The translations under genes and the position numbers were made by a program. From Gammaproteobacteria bacterium (GTDB taxonomy: Bacteria > Pseudomonadota > Gammaproteobacteria > Xanthomonadales > SZUA-36), in the NCBI GenBank assembly GCA_021772935.1, contig JAJFLA010000049.1, forward strand, positions 212,234 through 276,233: a stretch of DNA of 64,000 nucleotides, read 5' to 3'. This document shows positions 48,003 through 57,913 of the stretch, piece after piece (position 1 is the stretch's first letter; each line of letters begins with the position of its first letter). The notes beneath the pieces were generated by a model, which was given only the letters and a program-made list of their open reading frames with translations, had not been told where the DNA came from and searched no databases.

Positions 48003-49528
48003 TGATGAATGGGACAATGAACGGATTTCTACTCAGTATTTTGATCTGGCTGCCTTTGCTGGGCTCAGTGGCGGTCATGGTAGCCGGTGCGCATCGACCG
48101 ACCATGGCAAAAGGACTTGCTTTGTTGATTTCAAGCGCGGCATTTTTGCTGGGACTACCGCTGTTCTTTTCATTTGATACCTCAACGGCGGCAATGCAAT
48201 TTGTTGAATTACGGCCATGGATAGAGACTTTCAATATCCAGTATTACCTGGGTGTCGATGGATTTTCTGCCCCGTTGATACTGCTAACCCTATTCTTTGG
48301 TGTGCTCGTGGTGATCGCTGGTTGGCGGTCAATCCAGAAAAATGTCAATCAATACATGGCAGCATTTCTGGTGATGGAAGGATTAATGATTGGTGTGTTT
48401 TGTGCACTGGATGGTCTGCTCTTTTACGTATTTTTTGAAGCCATGTTGATCCCGATGTTCCTGGTCATCGGTATATGGGGTGGGCCGCGTCGGGTTTATG
48501 CGACTATCAAGTTCTTTTTATATACTTTTCTTGGTTCGGTTTTCATGCTCATCGGCCTGATATACCTGTATATCCAATCCGGTACGTGGGACATATTGGC
48601 CTGGCATGAAATGCCGCTGAGTTTTAACGCCCAAAAGTGGCTTTTCCTTGGCTTTCTCGCAGCCTTTGCAGTCAAAATCCCAATGTTTCCGGTACACACT
48701 TGGTTGCCTGACGCACATGTTGAAGCACCGACGGGTGGTTCGGTCATCCTGGCAGCCATTATGCTGAAGATCGGTGGTTACGGTTTTATCCGATTTAGCC
48801 TGCCGATTACCCCGGATGCATCCGCAGCCCTGGACTGGCTGGTGATTGGCCTGTCATTGATCGCGGTGGTCTATATTGGTTTTGTAGCACTGGCACAGCA
48901 GGATATGAAAAAGCTGATTGCCTATTCGTCCATTTCACACATGGGTTTTGTCACCCTTGGCCTGTTTATCGCCTTTGCAATTTACCGCAATACCGGTGGT
49001 GTTTCTGGTGCTGCGCTCGGTGTTGAAGGCGCAATGGTGCAAATGATTTCACACGGTTTTATTTCAGGTGCACTGTTTTTGACCGTGGGTGTGCTGTATG
49101 ACCGTGTCCATAGTCGAATGATCAAAGATTACGGTGGTGTTGCAAATACCATGCCCTGGTTTGCACTGTTTGCTGTGTTTTTCCTGATGGCCAATTCAGG
49201 TTTGCCCGGAACCAGCGGTTTTGTTGGTGAGTTTATGGTTATCCTGTCTTCCTTCCAGGCAAATTTCTGGTTTGCATTCCTGGCGGCGTTGACACTTATC
49301 CTTGGGGCAGCTTACAGCCTGTGGCTGGCCAAACGTGTCATATTCGGTGCGGTGACTAACCGCGAAGTACAAAATTTACAGGATATCAATAGCCGTGAGG
49401 CACTGGTGTTGGGGACGCTAGCTGTCGCCATACTGGTTGTCGGTTTGTGGCCGCAACCATTGGTGGATATGTTGCAGGCCTCTGTTGATCATCTGTTACA
49501 ACACATAGTTCAATCAAAGGTCATATGA
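48002..49528 (+). CDS. nuoM: NADH-quinone oxidoreductase subunit M
   Basis: NuoM is the middle antiporter-like subunit. The 508-residue protein has FFEAMLIPMFLVIGIWGG with the key Glu, KIPMFPVHTWLPDAHVEAPT and SHGFISGALFLTVG. The start is the ATG at 48002 that overlaps the nuoL stop; an in-frame TTG at 47981 is upstream of it within nuoL. Confidence 0.97.
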   Translation: MMNGTMNGFLLSILIWLPLLGSVAVMVAGAHRPTMAKGLALLISSAAFLLGLPLFFSFDTSTAAMQFVELRPWIETFNIQYYLGVDGFSAPLILLTLFFGVLVVIAGWRSIQKNVNQYMAAFLVMEGLMIGVFCALDGLLFYVFFEAMLIPMFLVIGIWGGPRRVYATIKFFLYTFLGSVFMLIGLIYLYIQSGTWDILAWHEMPLSFNAQKWLFLGFLAAFAVKIPMFPVHTWLPDAHVEAPTGGSVILAAIMLKIGGYGFIRFSLPITPDASAALDWLVIGLSLIAVVYIGFVALAQQDMKKLIAYSSISHMGFVTLGLFIAFAIYRNTGGVSGAALGVEGAMVQMISHGFISGALFLTVGVLYDRVHSRMIKDYGGVANTMPWFALFAVFFLMANSGLPGTSGFVGEFMVILSSFQANFWFAFLAALTLILGAAYSLWLAKRVIFGAVTNREVQNLQDINSREALVLGTLAVAILVVGLWPQPLVDMLQASVDHLLQHIVQSKVI

Positions 49529-49529
49529 C

Positions 49530-50975
49530 ATGAACGGCGCCCAAATGTTATTAGCTGCTCCTGAATTCTGGGTCCTGGTCATGGCCTGTGTGATTATGAT
49601 TGTCGACCTGTTTCTGCGTGAAGAACGCCGTGGAATCATTCACATGCTGGCCATGTTGACGGTTATCTTTGCTGCCATTATTACCCTGCGTGCTGACTAT
49701 CTTGTTGACGGTGTACAGTCGGTGACTGCCTTTAAGAACAGCTTTATCCGCGATCCAATGGGTGACGTGTTGAAGGTATTCAGTTTTGTCATAATGGGTC
49801 TGGTATTTACTTATTCGAAGTTTTATCTACGTAGTTTCAAACTGTTCCGGGCGGATTTCTATACCTTGAGCCTGTTTGCGCTATTAGGTGTCATGTTGTT
49901 GATCTCTGCGAACAGCATGTTAATGATTTATCTCGGTCTGGAACTGATTTCACTTTCAGTTTATGCACTGGTCGCGTTTGATCGCGACTCGGGTCGGGGC
50001 TCTGAATCAGCCATGAAATATTTTGTCCTGGGCTCAATGGCATCCGGAATGCTGCTCTACGGTATGTCCATGATCTATGGTGCTACCGGCAGCCTTGTTT
50101 TGCCAGACATTGCCGAAGCAATCCATGCCCAGGGCAGTGATGACATTTTGCTGGTTTTCGGCCTGGTTTTCGTGGTGGTAGGAATAGCCTTTAAATTTGG
50201 TGTGGTACCGTTTCATATGTGGATACCTGATGTGTATGAAGGCGCACCTCCCGCGACAGTCTTATTTATTTCGTCAGTACCAAAATTGGCCGCATTCGCC
50301 ATGGCATACCGGTTTCTGAGTAGTGGTCTGGGTGATTTGCATATTCATTGGCAAGCCATGCTGGCGAGCCTTGCTGTGTTGTCTATCGTCTTGGGTAATC
50401 TTGCTGCCATTATGCAAACCAACATTAAACGTATGCTGGCTTATTCAACTATTTCGCATATGGGTTTTGTCATGTTGGGCCTGTTACCAGGCACCTCATT
50501 TGGCTTTGGTGCGTCGATGTACTACGTGATTGTTTATGGCGTGATGTCAGTGGCCTCCTTCGGTATGGTTATATTGTTGAGTGCGCGGGGTGTAGAGGCA
50601 GAGCACCTGAATGATTTCAAGGGGCTGAATCAACGTAATCCATTTTATGCTGCGATCATGGGTCTGGTGATGTTTTCGATGGCTGGTGTGCCACCCATGG
50701 TTGGTTTTTTTGCCAAGCTGATGGTACTTAAAGCCGTGGTTGAAGCCGGTATGATGTGGCTGGCTATTACCGCCGTCGTTTTTGCAGTGATCGGCGCGTT
50801 TTATTACCTGCGTGTTATTAAGTATATGTACTTTGATGAACCGGAGAATGAAACCACGATAACAGCACCGGTGGATTTCGGTGCGGCGCTGACATTGAAC
50901 GGTATTATGATTCTTGGTTTAGGCGTGTTTTCGAGTTCATTGATTGCTATTTGCATGACAAGCTTTGGAGCCTGA
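49530..50975 (+). CDS. nuoN: NADH-quinone oxidoreductase subunit N
   Basis: NuoN is the third antiporter-like subunit, closest to NuoK. The 481-residue protein has IYLGLELISLSVYALVAF, KFGVVPFHMWIPDVYEGAP and MFSMAGVPPMVGFFAKLMVL. It is the last gene of the operon. A hairpin GGCTTT/AAAGCC (50985-51006) lies just beyond the stop without a T-run. Confidence 0.97.
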   Translation: MNGAQMLLAAPEFWVLVMACVIMIVDLFLREERRGIIHMLAMLTVIFAAIITLRADYLVDGVQSVTAFKNSFIRDPMGDVLKVFSFVIMGLVFTYSKFYLRSFKLFRADFYTLSLFALLGVMLLISANSMLMIYLGLELISLSVYALVAFDRDSGRGSESAMKYFVLGSMASGMLLYGMSMIYGATGSLVLPDIAEAIHAQGSDDILLVFGLVFVVVGIAFKFGVVPFHMWIPDVYEGAPPATVLFISSVPKLAAFAMAYRFLSSGLGDLHIHWQAMLASLAVLSIVLGNLAAIMQTNIKRMLAYSTISHMGFVMLGLLPGTSFGFGASMYYVIVYGVMSVASFGMVILLSARGVEAEHLNDFKGLNQRNPFYAAIMGLVMFSMAGVPPMVGFFAKLMVLKAVVEAGMMWLAITAVVFAVIGAFYYLRVIKYMYFDEPENETTITAPVDFGAALTLNGIMILGLGVFSSSLIAICMTSFGA

Positions 50976-51076
50976 GCTGTCGAGGGCTTTAATCACCAGC
51001 AAAGCCTGAGCAGGCCAATATCCGCAATATCATTTTGACCTGAATCAAGTGATCAGTGGATAAACAAAACAAGCTC

Positions 51077-51105
51077 TTGTAATTGGGTCATCGAATCTTT
51101 ATTAT
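51077..51105 (+). promoter_or_regulatory. Promoter of the tRNA-fMet/rimP operon
   Basis: TTGTAA (51077-51082), a 17-base spacer and TATTAT (51100-51105) form a sigma-70-type promoter. The next bases, GCCCACC, make a GC-rich discriminator, typical of stringently controlled stable-RNA promoters. Transcription would start near 51112, eight bases before the tRNA. Confidence 0.6.
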
Positions 51106-51119
51106 GCCCACCTTGCTGA

Positions 51120-51196
51120 TGCGGGGTGGAGCAGTCTGGCAGCTCGTCGGGCTCATAACCCGAAGGTCGCAGGTTCGAATCCTGCCCCCGCTACCA
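51120..51196 (+). tRNA. Initiator tRNA-fMet (CAU)
   Basis: The 77-base gene has anticodon loop CTCATAA and the three G-C pairs GGG/CCC of the anticodon stem that mark initiator tRNAs, T-arm GCAGGTTCGAATCCTGC, and encoded ACCA end. Positions 1 and 72 are T and T, so the first acceptor pair is open, another initiator hallmark (C-A in E. coli). It lies ahead of rimP-nusA-infB, as metY does in E. coli. Confidence 0.96.
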
Positions 51197-51207
51197 ATAT
51201 TTATGGA

Positions 51208-51229
51208 GGGTCCGGCAGGACCCTTTTTT
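51208..51229 (+). terminator. Intrinsic terminator after tRNA-fMet
   Basis: GGGTCC-GGCA-GGACCC followed by TTTTTT is a strong hairpin with U-run 11 bases past the tRNA. Some read-through must occur if rimP-nusA-infB use the tRNA promoter, as in the E. coli metY operon. Confidence 0.85.
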
Positions 51230-51391
51230 GTTTCACCGGCTATTGCCGGTGGTCCTTGCGACGATTGGATGGTGTAATGAAATAATGCTGTCGCATCCGC
51301 CCATGTGGGCGTGATTGGGTAGGTTCCGGTATAGGCCGGGGCTAATCGTCGGGGGCGTGTGTGCCCTTTTTTTGTGCCCGGAGATAAGCTT
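51230..51391 (+). promoter_or_regulatory. Structured leader of rimP with attenuator-like hairpin
   Basis: Three hairpins lie in the leader: CACCGGC-TATT-GCCGGTG (51234-51251), CGCCCA-TG-TGGGCG (51298-51311), and GGGC-GTGTGT-GCCC followed by seven T (51353-51373). The last resembles an intrinsic terminator just before the rimP ribosome-binding site (GGAG, 51380-51383). Attenuation, perhaps sensing NusA level, is inference. Confidence 0.5.
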
Positions 51392-51868
51392 TTGAGTGTT
51401 CAGAAACTGAATGAATTATTACAGCCCCTGGTGGAAGATCTGGGCTATGAATTTGTTGGTCTGGAATACAATAACAATCCGAAACATTCTGTCCTGCGTA
51501 TTTATATCGACCATGATAATGGTGTGGGTATCGAAGACTGTGAAACAGTGAGCCGTGAGACCGCCGCGTTGCTTGACGTGAAGGATCCGATCAGGAGTCA
51601 TTACAACCTTGAAGTTTCATCGCCGGGCCTCGACAGACCTTTGTTCACACCGGCGCATTACAAGGAGTTTACCGGGCGTGAAGTACAGATCAACCTGTTT
51701 GCGCCACAAAATGGTCGACGTAAGTATTCGGGTCCGATCCTGAGTGCAGACGAGAGTAGCGTGAATATTGAACAAGATGGTGTGGAAGTAACGCTTGATT
51801 TTGACAATATCATCAAGGCAAAACTGATTCCGGATTATGAGAAAATACTTGCCGGTCACAAAACGTAA
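51392..51868 (+). CDS. rimP: Ribosome maturation factor RimP
   Basis: RimP is needed for late 30S subunit assembly. From the TTG at 51392 the product is 158 residues, near the E. coli length, and starts MSVQKLNELLQPLVEDLGYE like the family; GGAG sits eight bases upstream. The core NLEVSSPGLDRPLF and RRKYSGPI are present. A GTG at 51359 in frame lies inside the attenuator hairpin and is rejected as start. Confidence 0.95.
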   Translation: MSVQKLNELLQPLVEDLGYEFVGLEYNNNPKHSVLRIYIDHDNGVGIEDCETVSRETAALLDVKDPIRSHYNLEVSSPGLDRPLFTPAHYKEFTGREVQINLFAPQNGRRKYSGPILSADESSVNIEQDGVEVTLDFDNIIKAKLIPDYEKILAGHKT

Positions 51869-51913
51869 CAATGATGGAATAGGGGCTATATCCCCGCACG
51901 GAGCTGAAAGCAG

Positions 51914-53416
51914 ATGAGCAAAGAAATCCTTCTGGTCGTAGACGCAGTATCCAATGAGAAAGGTGTTAGCAAAAGCATCATCTTTGAGGCATTGGAGGCA
52001 GCGCTCGCCTCGGCAACCAGCAAACGTCACAATGATGCAATAGAGGCACGAGTTTCCATTGATCGTGAGACCGGTGAGTATGAAACCTTCCGTTGCTGGG
52101 AAGTACTGGACGACGAAGCAGAGATGGAGTCAGAAGACCACCAAATCTTGCATAAGGATGCTCTCGCTCATAACCCGGATATTGAAGTTGGTGCTTTTAT
52201 AGAAGAACCCATGGACAACGTCGAGTTTGGACGAATTGCCGCACAGACTGCCAAGCAGGTCATCGTGCAGCGGGTCCGTGAAGCTGAAAGAGAGCAGGTG
52301 GTTGATGCATACAAAGACCGCGAAGGTGAGCTAATCAATGGTATCGTCAAACGCGTAGAGCGTGGCAATGTTTACCTTGATCTGGGTGGGAATGCAGAAG
52401 CGTTCGTTGCTCAGCGTCATATGATCCAGGGAGAAACAGTGCGCCCGGGTGACCGCTTGCGTGCCTTCCTTTATGAGGTCAAGCCAGAAATACGCGGGCC
52501 CCAGTTGTTTGCCAGCCGTACTATTAAAGAATTTCTAATCGCGTTGTTTGAACTGGAAGTTCCAGAAATCGGACAGGAGCTACTTTCCATCATGGGTGGT
52601 GCCCGCGATCCTGGTCGCAGGGCCAAGATTGCAGTTCGCTCAAACGACCCACGTACAGACCCCATCGGCGCATGCGTTGGTATGCGGGGTTCCCGGGTAC
52701 AGGCTGTTTCAAATGAGTTGGCGGGTGAACGTATCGATATCATCCTGTGGGATGACAATCCGGCTCAGTTCGTCATCAATGCCATGGCACCCGCTGAGGT
52801 TGCCTCTATTGTTGTGGATGAAGAGCGCCGCATGATGGATATCGCGGTTGAAGAAGCCAATCTGTCCCAGGCTATCGGCCGTGGTGGTCAGAACGTTAGA
52901 CTGGCCAGTGATCTCAGTGGTTGGGAGCTGAATGTACTAACCGTAGAAGACGCCGACAAGAAAGGTGAGGAAGAGGCGGGCAAGGTTCTGGGTAACTTCA
53001 TGAAACGGCTGGATGTTGATGAAAGTGTGGCCAGTATCCTGGTACAGGAAGGCTTCAGTAATATTGAGGAAGTTGCCTATGTTCCGGATTCAGAGTTACT
53101 TGAAATTGAAGAATTTGATGAAGATATGGTTACAGAATTGCGGCGTCGTGCGCGTGATGCATTGTTGACGCAATTAATTGCCAAGGAAGAAGAACTCGAT
53201 GACAACAGTCCGGCCGCCGATCTTTCCAGCCTGGCTGGAATGACCGAGCGTCTTGCTTATCGTTTGGCAGAAAAAGGCACCCGCACACAGGAAGATCTGG
53301 CAGAGCTCTCAGTTGATGAATTACTGGAAGTGGATGATATGCCGGAAGAAGTGGCAGCCGCATTGATTATGGCGGCACGCGCCCCCTGGTTTGAAGATGA
53401 AAACCAGGAATCCTGA
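51914..53416 (+). CDS. nusA: Transcription termination/antitermination factor NusA
   Basis: NusA binds RNA polymerase and nascent RNA and controls pausing, termination and antitermination. The 500-residue protein has the N-terminal polymerase-binding domain (about 1-130), an S1 domain (ELINGIVKRVERGNVYLDLG), KH domains with IGACVGMRGSRVQ and AIGRGGQNVRLAS, and two acidic C-terminal repeats (about 365-495), as in other gammaproteobacteria. Confidence 0.97.
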   Translation: MSKEILLVVDAVSNEKGVSKSIIFEALEAALASATSKRHNDAIEARVSIDRETGEYETFRCWEVLDDEAEMESEDHQILHKDALAHNPDIEVGAFIEEPMDNVEFGRIAAQTAKQVIVQRVREAEREQVVDAYKDREGELINGIVKRVERGNVYLDLGGNAEAFVAQRHMIQGETVRPGDRLRAFLYEVKPEIRGPQLFASRTIKEFLIALFELEVPEIGQELLSIMGGARDPGRRAKIAVRSNDPRTDPIGACVGMRGSRVQAVSNELAGERIDIILWDDNPAQFVINAMAPAEVASIVVDEERRMMDIAVEEANLSQAIGRGGQNVRLASDLSGWELNVLTVEDADKKGEEEAGKVLGNFMKRLDVDESVASILVQEGFSNIEEVAYVPDSELLEIEEFDEDMVTELRRRARDALLTQLIAKEEELDDNSPAADLSSLAGMTERLAYRLAEKGTRTQEDLAELSVDELLEVDDMPEEVAAALIMAARAPWFEDENQES

Positions 53417-53453
53417 TAAAAAAATCCGGCAGGTTCTTCAAGGAGAAGAATAG

Positions 53454-55994
53454 ATGTCCCAAGTTACCGTTTCACAACTGGCAGAAGTTCTGGGTATCAG
53501 TGTTGATAAGCTGATTGCACAGATGAAAAAAGCCGACATAAATCTCACCTCCGGTGATGCCGCTGTATCCAATGACGACAAGAAAAAATTACTTGCACAT
53601 TTGAGGTCGAGCCACGGTAAATCTGAAAGTGATGCAACAGCACCACGTAAGGTAACGCTTAAGCGCAAATCGATGAGTGAACTGCGAATTCAAGGCAGCG
53701 GCCCACGAGCGTCAACCAAGACTGTCAATGTAGAGTTTCGCAAGAGCCGCACCTACGTCAAGCGGGAAGCTTTGCAGGAGACAAACAATATTGATCCTGA
53801 GCGGGAGCAGGTTCAACAAGCTTTGCAGGAAGCCCAGGAACGGCGTGAAGTCGAAGAAAAGGCGCTTGAGGAAGCTACTGCGAAGTCGTTACTTGAAGCG
53901 CAGGAGATTGCACGCAAGGCTGCTGAAGAAGAGGCATTAAAAGTTAAGGAAGAACAATCACAACGCGAAGCTGAAGAAAAGGCAGAAGAAGCTGCAGCCA
54001 AGCTCAAGGCTGAGGAAGACGAACGCAAAAAGGAAGAAGAGCGCGCACGTAAACTGGCCGAGGAACAGCACAAACGTAAGAAAGAACGTGTCAAACCGGC
54101 TACCCGTTATGGCCGCAAAGAGTTGCATGTGGCAGGTGGTGCTGTGGCACGACGGCGTAAACCGACCAGACGGGTCGGTTCCTCATCACGGCCAACCGAG
54201 CACGGGTTTTCAAAACCGACGGCACCGGTTATCCGTGATGTTGCAATACCCGAGACTATTATCGTTGCTGAGCTCGCCAAGTTGTTGGCAATTAAGGTTG
54301 GAGAAGTCATCAAGGTCTTGATGAATATGGGCATGATGGTGACCATCAATCAACCACTGGATCAGGATACTGCCATTTTGGTGGTTGAAGAACTGGGCCA
54401 TAGTGCAAAACCGGCAGAGGATAAAGGCATTGAGCAGGAGTTGGTTTCTGCAGATGTTGTGATGGGGGACGAAGGCGTCACCAGACCTCCAGTTGTAACA
54501 GTAATGGGACATGTCGATCATGGTAAAACATCTCTGCTTGACTACATCAAAGCATCCAAGGTTGCTGATGCCGAAGCGGGTGGTATTACACAACATATCG
54601 GTGCTTACCATGTAGAAACAGAGCGCGGCATTATCACGTTTCTGGATACACCGGGCCACGCGGCTTTCACCGCCATGCGTTCACGCGGTGCAAAAGCAAC
54701 AGATATCGTAGTGTTGGTGGTGGCAGCGGATGATGGTGTAATGCCACAAACCAAGGAAGCCATCCAGCATGCCCGTGCAGCCGGTGTACCGCTGATCGTG
54801 GCGATCAATAAAATTGACATCCCCGATTCAGATATTGAACGGGTTAAATCTGAGCTCTCCAAAGAAGAGGTTATTTCCGAAGAATGGGGTGGTGAGGAAC
54901 TGTTTGTTCTTGTTTCAGCCAAGACGGGTGAAGGTATCGAAGATTTGCTTGAAGGCATCTTGCTGCAGGCTGAATTACTCGAACTCAAAGCTGATCCAGA
55001 GCGGCGCGCACAGGGTTTGGTTATCGAATCCAGTTTGGACAAAGGTCGTGGACCGGTAGCAACCGTGTTGGTCCAAAACGGTACGCTCAGGCGTGGTGAA
55101 ATGGTTTTGGCAGGCCAGGAGTTTGGGCGGGTCAGGGCGATGTTTGATGAAAGTGGTGCGACGATCGAAGAGGCCGGGCCTTCCATGCCAGCTGTGATTC
55201 TTGGATTGTCCAGTGTGCCTTTTGCTGGTGACGAAATGATGGTCGTTGCGAATGAAAGAAAGGCTCGTGAAGCTGCTGGTCAGCGGCAGGATCGACAGCG
55301 TGAATCCCGTCTTGCACAGCAACAGGCCGCCAATCTGCAGAACCTGTTCGACAATATGGGCAAAGGTGAACAGATGTCCGTTAATCTGTTGATCCGTGCA
55401 GATGTACAAGGCAGTGTTGAAGCCTTAAAAGATTCACTGGTTAATCTTAGTAACAACGATGTCAAGGTCAATATTGTTGCTTCCGGTGTGGGTGCAATTA
55501 CTGAATCGGATGCCTCTTTAGCCCAAGCGTCAGGTGCCATCATCATTGGCTTTAATGTGCGTGCGGATTCCAGTGCACGTAAGGCCATTCAGGAAAATGA
55601 ACTGGATTTGCATTACTACAGTATTATTTACGAGGCCATTGACGAAGTAAAAGCTGCAATTACTGGTATGCTTGGTACTGAGACACGGGAAACGATCGTT
55701 GGGCTGGCTCAGGTCAAGGACGTATTTCGTTCATCAAAGATGGGACCTATCGCTGGTTGCCTGGTGATCGAAGGCCATGTGAAGCGTGCAAACCCGATCA
55801 GGGTATTACGTGATAACGTGGTGGTATTTGAGGGTGAACTTGAATCATTGAGACGTTTTAAAGATGATGTCAGCGACGTACAATCGGGTACCGAGTGTGG
55901 TATTGGTGTCAAGATGTATAACGATGTGAAGCCAGGTGATCAGATCGAATGCTTCGAGCGCACCGAGGTAGCCAGGACACTTGATGCCACCTAG
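53454..55994 (+). CDS. infB: Translation initiation factor IF-2
   Basis: IF-2 is the GTPase that places fMet-tRNA on the ribosome and promotes subunit joining. The 846-residue protein has the N-terminal IF2_N domain, a Lys/Glu-rich helical linker (about 110-220), a second IF2_N-type domain near 265-315, the G domain from about 345 with [11 protein letters not shown] (G1), [10 protein letters not shown] (G3) and AINKID (G4), and domains II-IV. It shares this operon with the initiator tRNA it carries. Its end overlaps rbfA by 11 bases. Confidence 0.97.
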   Translation: MSQVTVSQLAEVLGISVDKLIAQMKKADINLTSGDAAVSNDDKKKLLAHLRSSHGKSESDATAPRKVTLKRKSMSELRIQGSGPRASTKTVNVEFRKSRTYVKREALQETNNIDPEREQVQQALQEAQERREVEEKALEEATAKSLLEAQEIARKAAEEEALKVKEEQSQREAEEKAEEAAAKLKAEEDERKKEEERARKLAEEQHKRKKERVKPATRYGRKELHVAGGAVARRRKPTRRVGSSSRPTEHGFSKPTAPVIRDVAIPETIIVAELAKLLAIKVGEVIKVLMNMGMMVTINQPLDQDTAILVVEELGHSAKPAEDKGIEQELVSADVVMGDEGVTRPPVVTVMGHVDHGKTSLLDYIKASKVADAEAGGITQHIGAYHVETERGIITFLDTPGHAAFTAMRSRGAKATDIVVLVVAADDGVMPQTKEAIQHARAAGVPLIVAINKIDIPDSDIERVKSELSKEEVISEEWGGEELFVLVSAKTGEGIEDLLEGILLQAELLELKADPERRAQGLVIESSLDKGRGPVATVLVQNGTLRRGEMVLAGQEFGRVRAMFDESGATIEEAGPSMPAVILGLSSVPFAGDEMMVVANERKAREAAGQRQDRQRESRLAQQQAANLQNLFDNMGKGEQMSVNLLIRADVQGSVEALKDSLVNLSNNDVKVNIVASGVGAITESDASLAQASGAIIIGFNVRADSSARKAIQENELDLHYYSIIYEAIDEVKAAITGMLGTETRETIVGLAQVKDVFRSSKMGPIAGCLVIEGHVKRANPIRVLRDNVVVFEGELESLRRFKDDVSDVQSGTECGIGVKMYNDVKPGDQIECFERTEVARTLDAT

Positions 55995-56388
55995 AGACTT
56001 CAAAAGATCTGAACGGGTAGCAGGCCAGTTACGGCGGGATCTTGCCAAGCTGATCCAGCAGGAAATCAAAGATCCGGCGGTTGGTTTTGTCAGTCTTTCT
56101 GATGTGGAGGTCAGCCGTGACCTGTCACACGCAAAAGTGTTCATTACCGTCTTTGAACCCGAAAAAGCCAAGGACAGTTTGAAAGCCTTGCGAGGTGCCG
56201 CAACATTTCTGCGCCGTCGACTCGGTCAGGAGTTACGTTTGCGACATGTGCCGGAACTGCATTTTGTGCACGATGATTCTGTTGAGCAGGGCGGTTATAT
56301 CGATGACCTGATAACAGAGGCGTTGAATGCTGACAAAGATGGAACCGAAGTCAGACTGGCCGACATTGAAGAGAGTGACCGGGAGTAA
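55984..56388 (+). CDS. rbfA: 30S ribosome-binding factor RbfA
   Basis: RbfA is a KH-like factor for 16S 5'-end maturation and cold adaptation. The 134-residue protein has [38 protein letters not shown] and [14 protein letters not shown]. The ATG at 55984 is preferred to the adjoining TTG at 55981; both overlap the end of infB. truB begins two bases after its stop. Confidence 0.96.
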   Translation: MPPRDFKRSERVAGQLRRDLAKLIQQEIKDPAVGFVSLSDVEVSRDLSHAKVFITVFEPEKAKDSLKALRGAATFLRRRLGQELRLRHVPELHFVHDDSVEQGGYIDDLITEALNADKDGTEVRLADIEESDRE

Positions 56389-56390
56389 AG

Positions 56391-57299
56391 GTGAGTCGCC
56401 GCAAAAGCGGATTGGATATTCACGGTATCGTTCTGCTGGATAAACCGGTCGGAATATCCTCCAATCGTGCTTTACAAAAAGTTCGCGGAATCTACCAGGC
56501 CCGTAAAGCAGGTCATACGGGAAGCCTTGATCCATTCGCGACCGGCATGTTACCCATCTGCCTGGGCGAAGCCAGTAAAACAGCCGCTTTTATGCTGGAA
56601 GCAAAAAAACAATACCGCGCCACCGCTTGTCTGGGCAACGCTACTACAACGGGTGATGTTGAAGGTGAGGTGATCCAGACCTGTGATTTACCGGATATTA
56701 ATTCAAAGAACCTGGCCCAGGTCCTGAAACAGTTCGTTGGTGAGATTGAGCAGATTCCACCGATGTACTCTGCTTTGAAACACGAGGGCAAGCCTTTATA
56801 TGAATATGCGCGTGCCGGTATCCAGATAGACCGACCTGCACGGGCCGTGACCATTTATCAACTGGAGTTGGTAAACTGGCAACCACCCAATCTCACTTTT
56901 GATGTGTACTGTTCCAAGGGGACCTATATAAGGACGCTGGCGGAAGATATTGCAACTGCGCTGGGTAGTTGTGCCCACCTGATCGCATTAAGGCGTTTTG
57001 TTGTAGAACCCTTTGATAATTCCCCCATGGTGACCTTGGCGCAATTACAAGCGGCAGGGGATCAAGGTGGATTACAAGAAATCCTATTGCCGGTTGATGT
57101 GGGTCTGCTCGATTGGCCACGGGTTGACTTGAACAGCAAGCAGCAGGGTAAATTCCAACATGGTAACCATTGTCTCCTTCCAATGGGTGGTCTCCAGGCT
57201 GGCAAGATACGCGTTTATGGTTCTACTGAGGGGCTGCTCGGCCTGGCTGATTTATCTGTCGATGGCCTATTACAACCAACAAGGGTATTCAACCTATAG
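56391..57299 (+). CDS. truB: tRNA pseudouridine-55 synthase TruB
   Basis: TruB makes pseudouridine 55 in the T-loop of tRNAs. The 302-residue protein starts with GTG (56391) after an AAAGG site and has the catalytic Asp 47 in GHTGSLDPFATGMLP, then KQYRATACLGNATTTGD and the GTYIRTLAEDI motif. A PUA-like tail completes it. Confidence 0.97.
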   Translation: MSRRKSGLDIHGIVLLDKPVGISSNRALQKVRGIYQARKAGHTGSLDPFATGMLPICLGEASKTAAFMLEAKKQYRATACLGNATTTGDVEGEVIQTCDLPDINSKNLAQVLKQFVGEIEQIPPMYSALKHEGKPLYEYARAGIQIDRPARAVTIYQLELVNWQPPNLTFDVYCSKGTYIRTLAEDIATALGSCAHLIALRRFVVEPFDNSPMVTLAQLQAAGDQGGLQEILLPVDVGLLDWPRVDLNSKQQGKFQHGNHCLLPMGGLQAGKIRVYGSTEGLLGLADLSVDGLLQPTRVFNL

Positions 57300-57371
57300 C
57301 AAGAACAAGCTCGTCGACGGCACTACCAGGATCAGCAAACCTTATTATCCGGGTTTGTCACATGGTATTGC

Positions 57372-57401
57372 TTGTTTAGAACACCTGTCTGCGGTTAGAA
57401 T
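57372..57401 (+). promoter_or_regulatory. Candidate promoter for rpsO-pnp
   Basis: TTGTTT (57372-57377), an 18-base spacer and TAGAAT (57396-57401) lie in the 209-base truB-rpsO gap. The -10 is good and the -35 poor. The remaining leader (57402-57508) contains CCGG-GGCTA-CCGG and could hold the S15 autoregulatory structure, though no pseudoknot was established by eye. Confidence 0.4.
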
Positions 57402-57508
57402 GTGCGGCTAACGAAAATCCGGGGCTACCGGCTTTTGAGGAGCTTCATCGCAATCATGTGATGTAGTATTTTCAGAAACTACGGGGCTCTATTCATGGAG
57501 ATGGAACC

Positions 57509-57778
57509 ATGTCTATTAATGCAGAAACGAAAAGTAAAGTAGTCAGCGAGTTTAAACGTTCAGAAAATGATACCGGGTCCCCAGAAGTACAGGTTGCATT
57601 GCTGACCTCACGGATTCAATACCTCACCGGTCATTTCAAAACACACAAGCATGATCACCATTCACGCCGCGGTTTGCTACGGATGGTTAATCAGCGTCGC
57701 AGCTTGCTGGACTATCTGAAGAAAAAAGAGATTCAGCGCTATCGTGACCTGATCGAACGTCTTGGTCTGCGTCGTTAA
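57509..57778 (+). CDS. rpsO: 30S ribosomal protein S15
   Basis: S15 is a primary 16S rRNA-binding protein of the small subunit. The 89-residue product is of normal length, with [19 protein letters not shown] and [25 protein letters not shown] lies ten bases before the ATG. pnp follows after 135 bases, the conserved pairing. Confidence 0.98.
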   Translation: MSINAETKSKVVSEFKRSENDTGSPEVQVALLTSRIQYLTGHFKTHKHDHHSRRGLLRMVNQRRSLLDYLKKKEIQRYRDLIERLGLRR

Positions 57779-57913
57779 ATCTTTTTGGCCATTACCCAAC
57801 AGTTACAAGCTGTCGTACTCATCGTTCGGCAGCGTTTAACTGTATTTGAAAGCATTGCCTGAAGACAGGCGTAAAAGGGCCAGGTGGCTCTTCACATAAA
57901 GCAGGAAACTAAC

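Noticed and set aside
54605..55186. Minus-strand open frame of 193 codons inside infB
   Set aside because: Ser/Thr/Pro-rich shadow of the conserved IF-2 G domain; no independent support.
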